From contig CALUUL010000065.1 of the NCBI GenBank assembly GCA_944323945.1, positions 1 through 8,538 on the forward strand: a DNA stretch of 8,538 bases, written 5' to 3'. Positions 7,266 to 8,538 of this stretch are shown in pieces. Made by a program: the position numbers and the translations under genes. The DNA comes from Candidatus Gastranaerophilales bacterium (GTDB taxonomy: Bacteria > Cyanobacteriota > Vampirovibrionia > Gastranaerophilales > Gastranaerophilaceae). How positions within the stretch are numbered: position 1 is the stretch's first letter; each line of letters starts with the position of its first letter. The notes beneath the pieces are model-generated. The model searched no databases and was not told where the DNA came from. It was given only the letters and a program-made list of their open reading frames with translations.

Positions 7266-8312
7266 ATGGATATTGATATAAAAGAAGAAGTTTATAAATG
7301 TTCAAAATGTGGGCTTTGCCAATCAGTATGCCCAATATATCTTTCTACAAAAAATGAGATGTATCTATCAAGAGGAAGATATATTGTCTTGAATAATTTT
7401 TATAATTTCAATAAAAAACTAAGCACAAAATTTATTAAAGACTTGGATTTATGTCTAAATTGTAATTTATGTAAGAGTTTTTGTCCAAGTAATATAGATG
7501 CAAGAGAAATTTTTACTTTATTTAAGTTTCAAAATAATTATAGATATAGTTTTTTACCTTTTTCAATTATATTCTTTTTAATTTTATTAACTTACAAAAT
7601 ACGTATAAAAAAGATTTTCATTAAAAGAACTGAAAATAAAAGTAAAAATATTAATAAGGGGAATATACTTTATTTTCAAGGATGTATAAATAAATATGTT
7701 AATCCGTCTGATAAAAATGCAACTTTAAATATTTTAGAAAAATTAGGCTATAAAATAGTTAAAATTTCATCATTTTGTTGTGGTTTACCTTATTTAAGTG
7801 ATGGTGATTTTAAATCTTTTAATTGTAATTCAAATAAAATTGTTAATTCAGTTCCTTCTGACATAAATTTTATTGTTTGTTCTTGTGACTCTTGTTATGA
7901 AACATTGAACAAAATTCCTGAGTTACAAGAAAAGTTAATCAGACTGGATGATATATTAAAGCTAAATAATTTTGAATTAACTTCTAATAAACCTTGTGTA
8001 TATCATAAACCGTTAATAAGAAATGAAGAATGTTATCTTCCACATGAAGTCAAAATGTTAAATAAAAAGGGAAGCTGTTCTTTAATGGAAAATTTTCTTT
8101 TATTAAAACATAAAAAACTCGCTGATAAACTTTTTAAAGATGTGTTTTATAAAAAACAAGATATTGAAAACAAGACAATAATTACATCATGCTTGTTATC
8201 TAAATTTGGATTCGAATATTTAATAAAAAAAATAAAAACCAATACCAAAGTTTATTCATATTCTGAGTATATTTATCTCGAAAATTTAAAAAAAAGCTGT
8301 AGTGGCAATTAG
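7266..8312 (+). CDS. GlcF/LutA-like iron-sulfur (CCG-domain) protein with degenerate C-terminal half
   Basis: A 348-residue protein resembling the iron-sulfur subunit of glycolate or lactate oxidases. Two ferredoxin-type motifs bind [4Fe-4S] clusters: Cys12, 15, 18 and 22 (CSKCGLCQSVCP) and Cys63, 66, 69 and 73 (CLNCNLCKSFCP). A first cysteine-rich CCG domain follows, with GC at 139-140, FCCG at 170-173 and CSCDSC at 205-210. The second CCG domain, normally carrying a HxPCH element and another CCG, is degraded: VYHKPL (245-250) and GSC (269-271) keep only parts. Residues 95-110 form a hydrophobic run flanked by basic residues (KIRIKK), unusual for the family and possibly a membrane anchor. 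The ATG start is preferred over TTG at 7248; GGAT at 7253 is a weak ribosome site 9 nt upstream. No flavin subunit (GlcD/LutB type) is nearby. Three sampled 60-base lines give 20-23% G+C, against 32-38% in single lines of metG and prfB. Confidence 0.72.
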   Translation: MDIDIKEEVYKCSKCGLCQSVCPIYLSTKNEMYLSRGRYIVLNNFYNFNKKLSTKFIKDLDLCLNCNLCKSFCPSNIDAREIFTLFKFQNNYRYSFLPFSIIFFLILLTYKIRIKKIFIKRTENKSKNINKGNILYFQGCINKYVNPSDKNATLNILEKLGYKIVKISSFCCGLPYLSDGDFKSFNCNSNKIVNSVPSDINFIVCSCDSCYETLNKIPELQEKLIRLDDILKLNNFELTSNKPCVYHKPLIRNEECYLPHEVKMLNKKGSCSLMENFLLLKHKKLADKLFKDVFYKKQDIENKTIITSCLLSKFGFEYLIKKIKTNTKVYSYSEYIYLENLKKSCSGN

Positions 8313-8336
8313 ATTTAAACTTATAAATTTATTTTT
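8311..8336 (+). terminator. Weak candidate terminator after the iron-sulfur gene
   Basis: AGATTTA (8311-8317) can pair with TAAATTT (8324-8330) around a 6-nt loop, followed by five T residues at 8332-8336. The stem is 7 bp, almost all A-T with one G-U, so it may be chance. It starts within the TAG stop codon. Confidence 0.25.
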
Positions 8337-8355
8337 GATTATTAAAAAAAAAATA

Positions 8356-8383
8356 TTGACTATTAACATTTAATTGATATTAT
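8356..8383 (+). promoter_or_regulatory. Sigma-70-type promoter for tRNA-Phe
   Basis: TTGACT (8356-8361, five of six matches) and TATTAT (8378-8383, five of six) are separated by 16 bp. TG at 8375-8376, one base before the -10, makes an extended -10. A start near 8390 would leave a tRNA 5' leader of about ten bases for RNase P. This is the best promoter in the window. Confidence 0.65.
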
Positions 8384-8399
8384 ATTTACATAAAGTTGA

Positions 8400-8475
8400 G
8401 CCACGTTAGCTCAGTTGGTAGAGCAAGGGACTGAAAATCCCTGTGTCCTTGGTTCGATTCCGAGACGTGGCACCA
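8400..8475 (+). tRNA. tRNA-Phe (anticodon GAA), CCA encoded
   Basis: All arms fold without mismatch. The acceptor stem pairs GCCACGT (8400-8406) with ACGTGGC (8465-8471). The D-stem is GCTC/GAGC, and the anticodon stem AGGGA (8426-8430) pairs with TCCCT (8438-8442). The 7-nt loop CTGAAAA (8431-8437) holds anticodon GAA at 8433-8435, which reads UUC and UUU phenylalanine codons. The T-stem CTTGG pairs with CCGAG around TTCGATT. The discriminator is A8472 and CCA is encoded at 8473-8475. It has its own promoter upstream and a terminator four bases after the CCA, so it is likely a single-gene transcript, matured by RNase P at the 5' end and exonucleases such as RNase PH at the 3' end. Confidence 0.98.
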
Positions 8476-8478
8476 TTT

Positions 8479-8501
8479 AACAGGCTAAACGCCTGTTTTT
8501 T
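8479..8501 (+). terminator. Rho-independent terminator of tRNA-Phe
   Basis: A perfect 7-bp stem pairs AACAGGC (8479-8485) with GCCTGTT (8491-8497) around the loop TAAAC, followed by a T run through 8501. On the minus strand the hairpin is not followed by T residues, so it works for the plus strand only. Confidence 0.9.
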
Positions 8502-8538
8502 ATTGTCTCGGAATCTCACGCAAATTTACTTCGTAAAT
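8500..8538 (-). CDS. Possible C-terminus of a convergent gene cut by the window edge
   Basis: On the minus strand, one frame is open from the right edge to a TAA at 8502-8500 and encodes 12 residues, IYEVNLREIPRQ. The other two minus frames are closed by TAA or TGA. Twelve codons are too few to identify a product or to prove coding. The stop overlaps the T run of the tRNA terminator, a spacing common for convergent neighbours. Confidence 0.3.
   Translation of the reverse strand: MYEVNLREIPRQ
8505..8515 (-). repeat. Inverted 11-bp copy of the tRNA-Phe T-arm segment
   Basis: GTCTCGGAATC at 8505-8515 is the exact reverse complement of 8456-8466, which covers the 3' part of the T-loop, the 3' T-stem strand and the first two bases of the acceptor 3' strand. 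The match ends at both sides of the 11 bases. It lies just beyond the tRNA terminator. Confidence 0.6.

Noticed and set aside
8456..8515. Phage-type attachment-site pair at tRNA-Phe
   Set aside because: The repeated 11 bases are inverted, whereas att core repeats are direct, and no integrase is visible.

Overview
The window reads as ordinary chromosome of an AT-rich Gram-negative bacterium (roughly 30% G+C by eye, lowest in the gene at 7266-8312). LptC- and LptA-type proteins point to an outer membrane with lipopolysaccharide. An AT-rich gut or host-associated lineage such as Gastranaerophilales (Melainabacteria, Cyanobacteriota) would fit, but that is inference; other low-GC diderms are not excluded. 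Genes use the standard code, with TAA at almost every stop.

Layout. The left edge cuts a zinc-type medium-chain alcohol dehydrogenase (1-714, +). Its end overlaps by 17 bp the end of a convergent rph gene for RNase PH (698-1417, -). A 72-bp divergent gap separates rph from metG (1490-3061, +), which is followed 3 nt later by prfB (3065-4174, +, TTG start, no programmed frameshift). After an 88-bp gap comes an ArsB/NhaD-superfamily membrane transporter (4263-5588, +). A strong hairpin with T tracts on both strands lies between it and the convergent lptC-lptA pair (7192 to 5650, -). A second divergent gap holding two short palindromes leads to a GlcF/LutA-like iron-sulfur protein with a degenerate C-terminal half (7266-8312, +). 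Then come a well-formed promoter, tRNA-Phe(GAA) with encoded CCA (8400-8475) and its terminator. The last 39 bases may hold the end of a minus-strand gene.

Functions. metG, prfB, rph and tRNA-Phe all serve translation or tRNA maturation: RNase PH trims RNA 3' ends, MetRS charges tRNA-Met, and RF2 terminates at UAA/UGA. lptC and lptA build the periplasmic bridge that carries LPS to the outer membrane; lptB, lptF and lptG are not here. The dehydrogenase, transporter and iron-sulfur protein have no partner genes in the window, so their substrates stay open.

I see no defence system, CRISPR array, transposon or prophage. The points most worth a second look are the degenerate, very AT-rich iron-sulfur protein with a possible membrane segment, the double-length LptA, the frameshift-free prfB together with the absence of TGA stops, the palindromes in the lptC/iron-sulfur divergent gap, and the 11-bp inverted copy of the tRNA T-arm just beyond the tRNA terminator.
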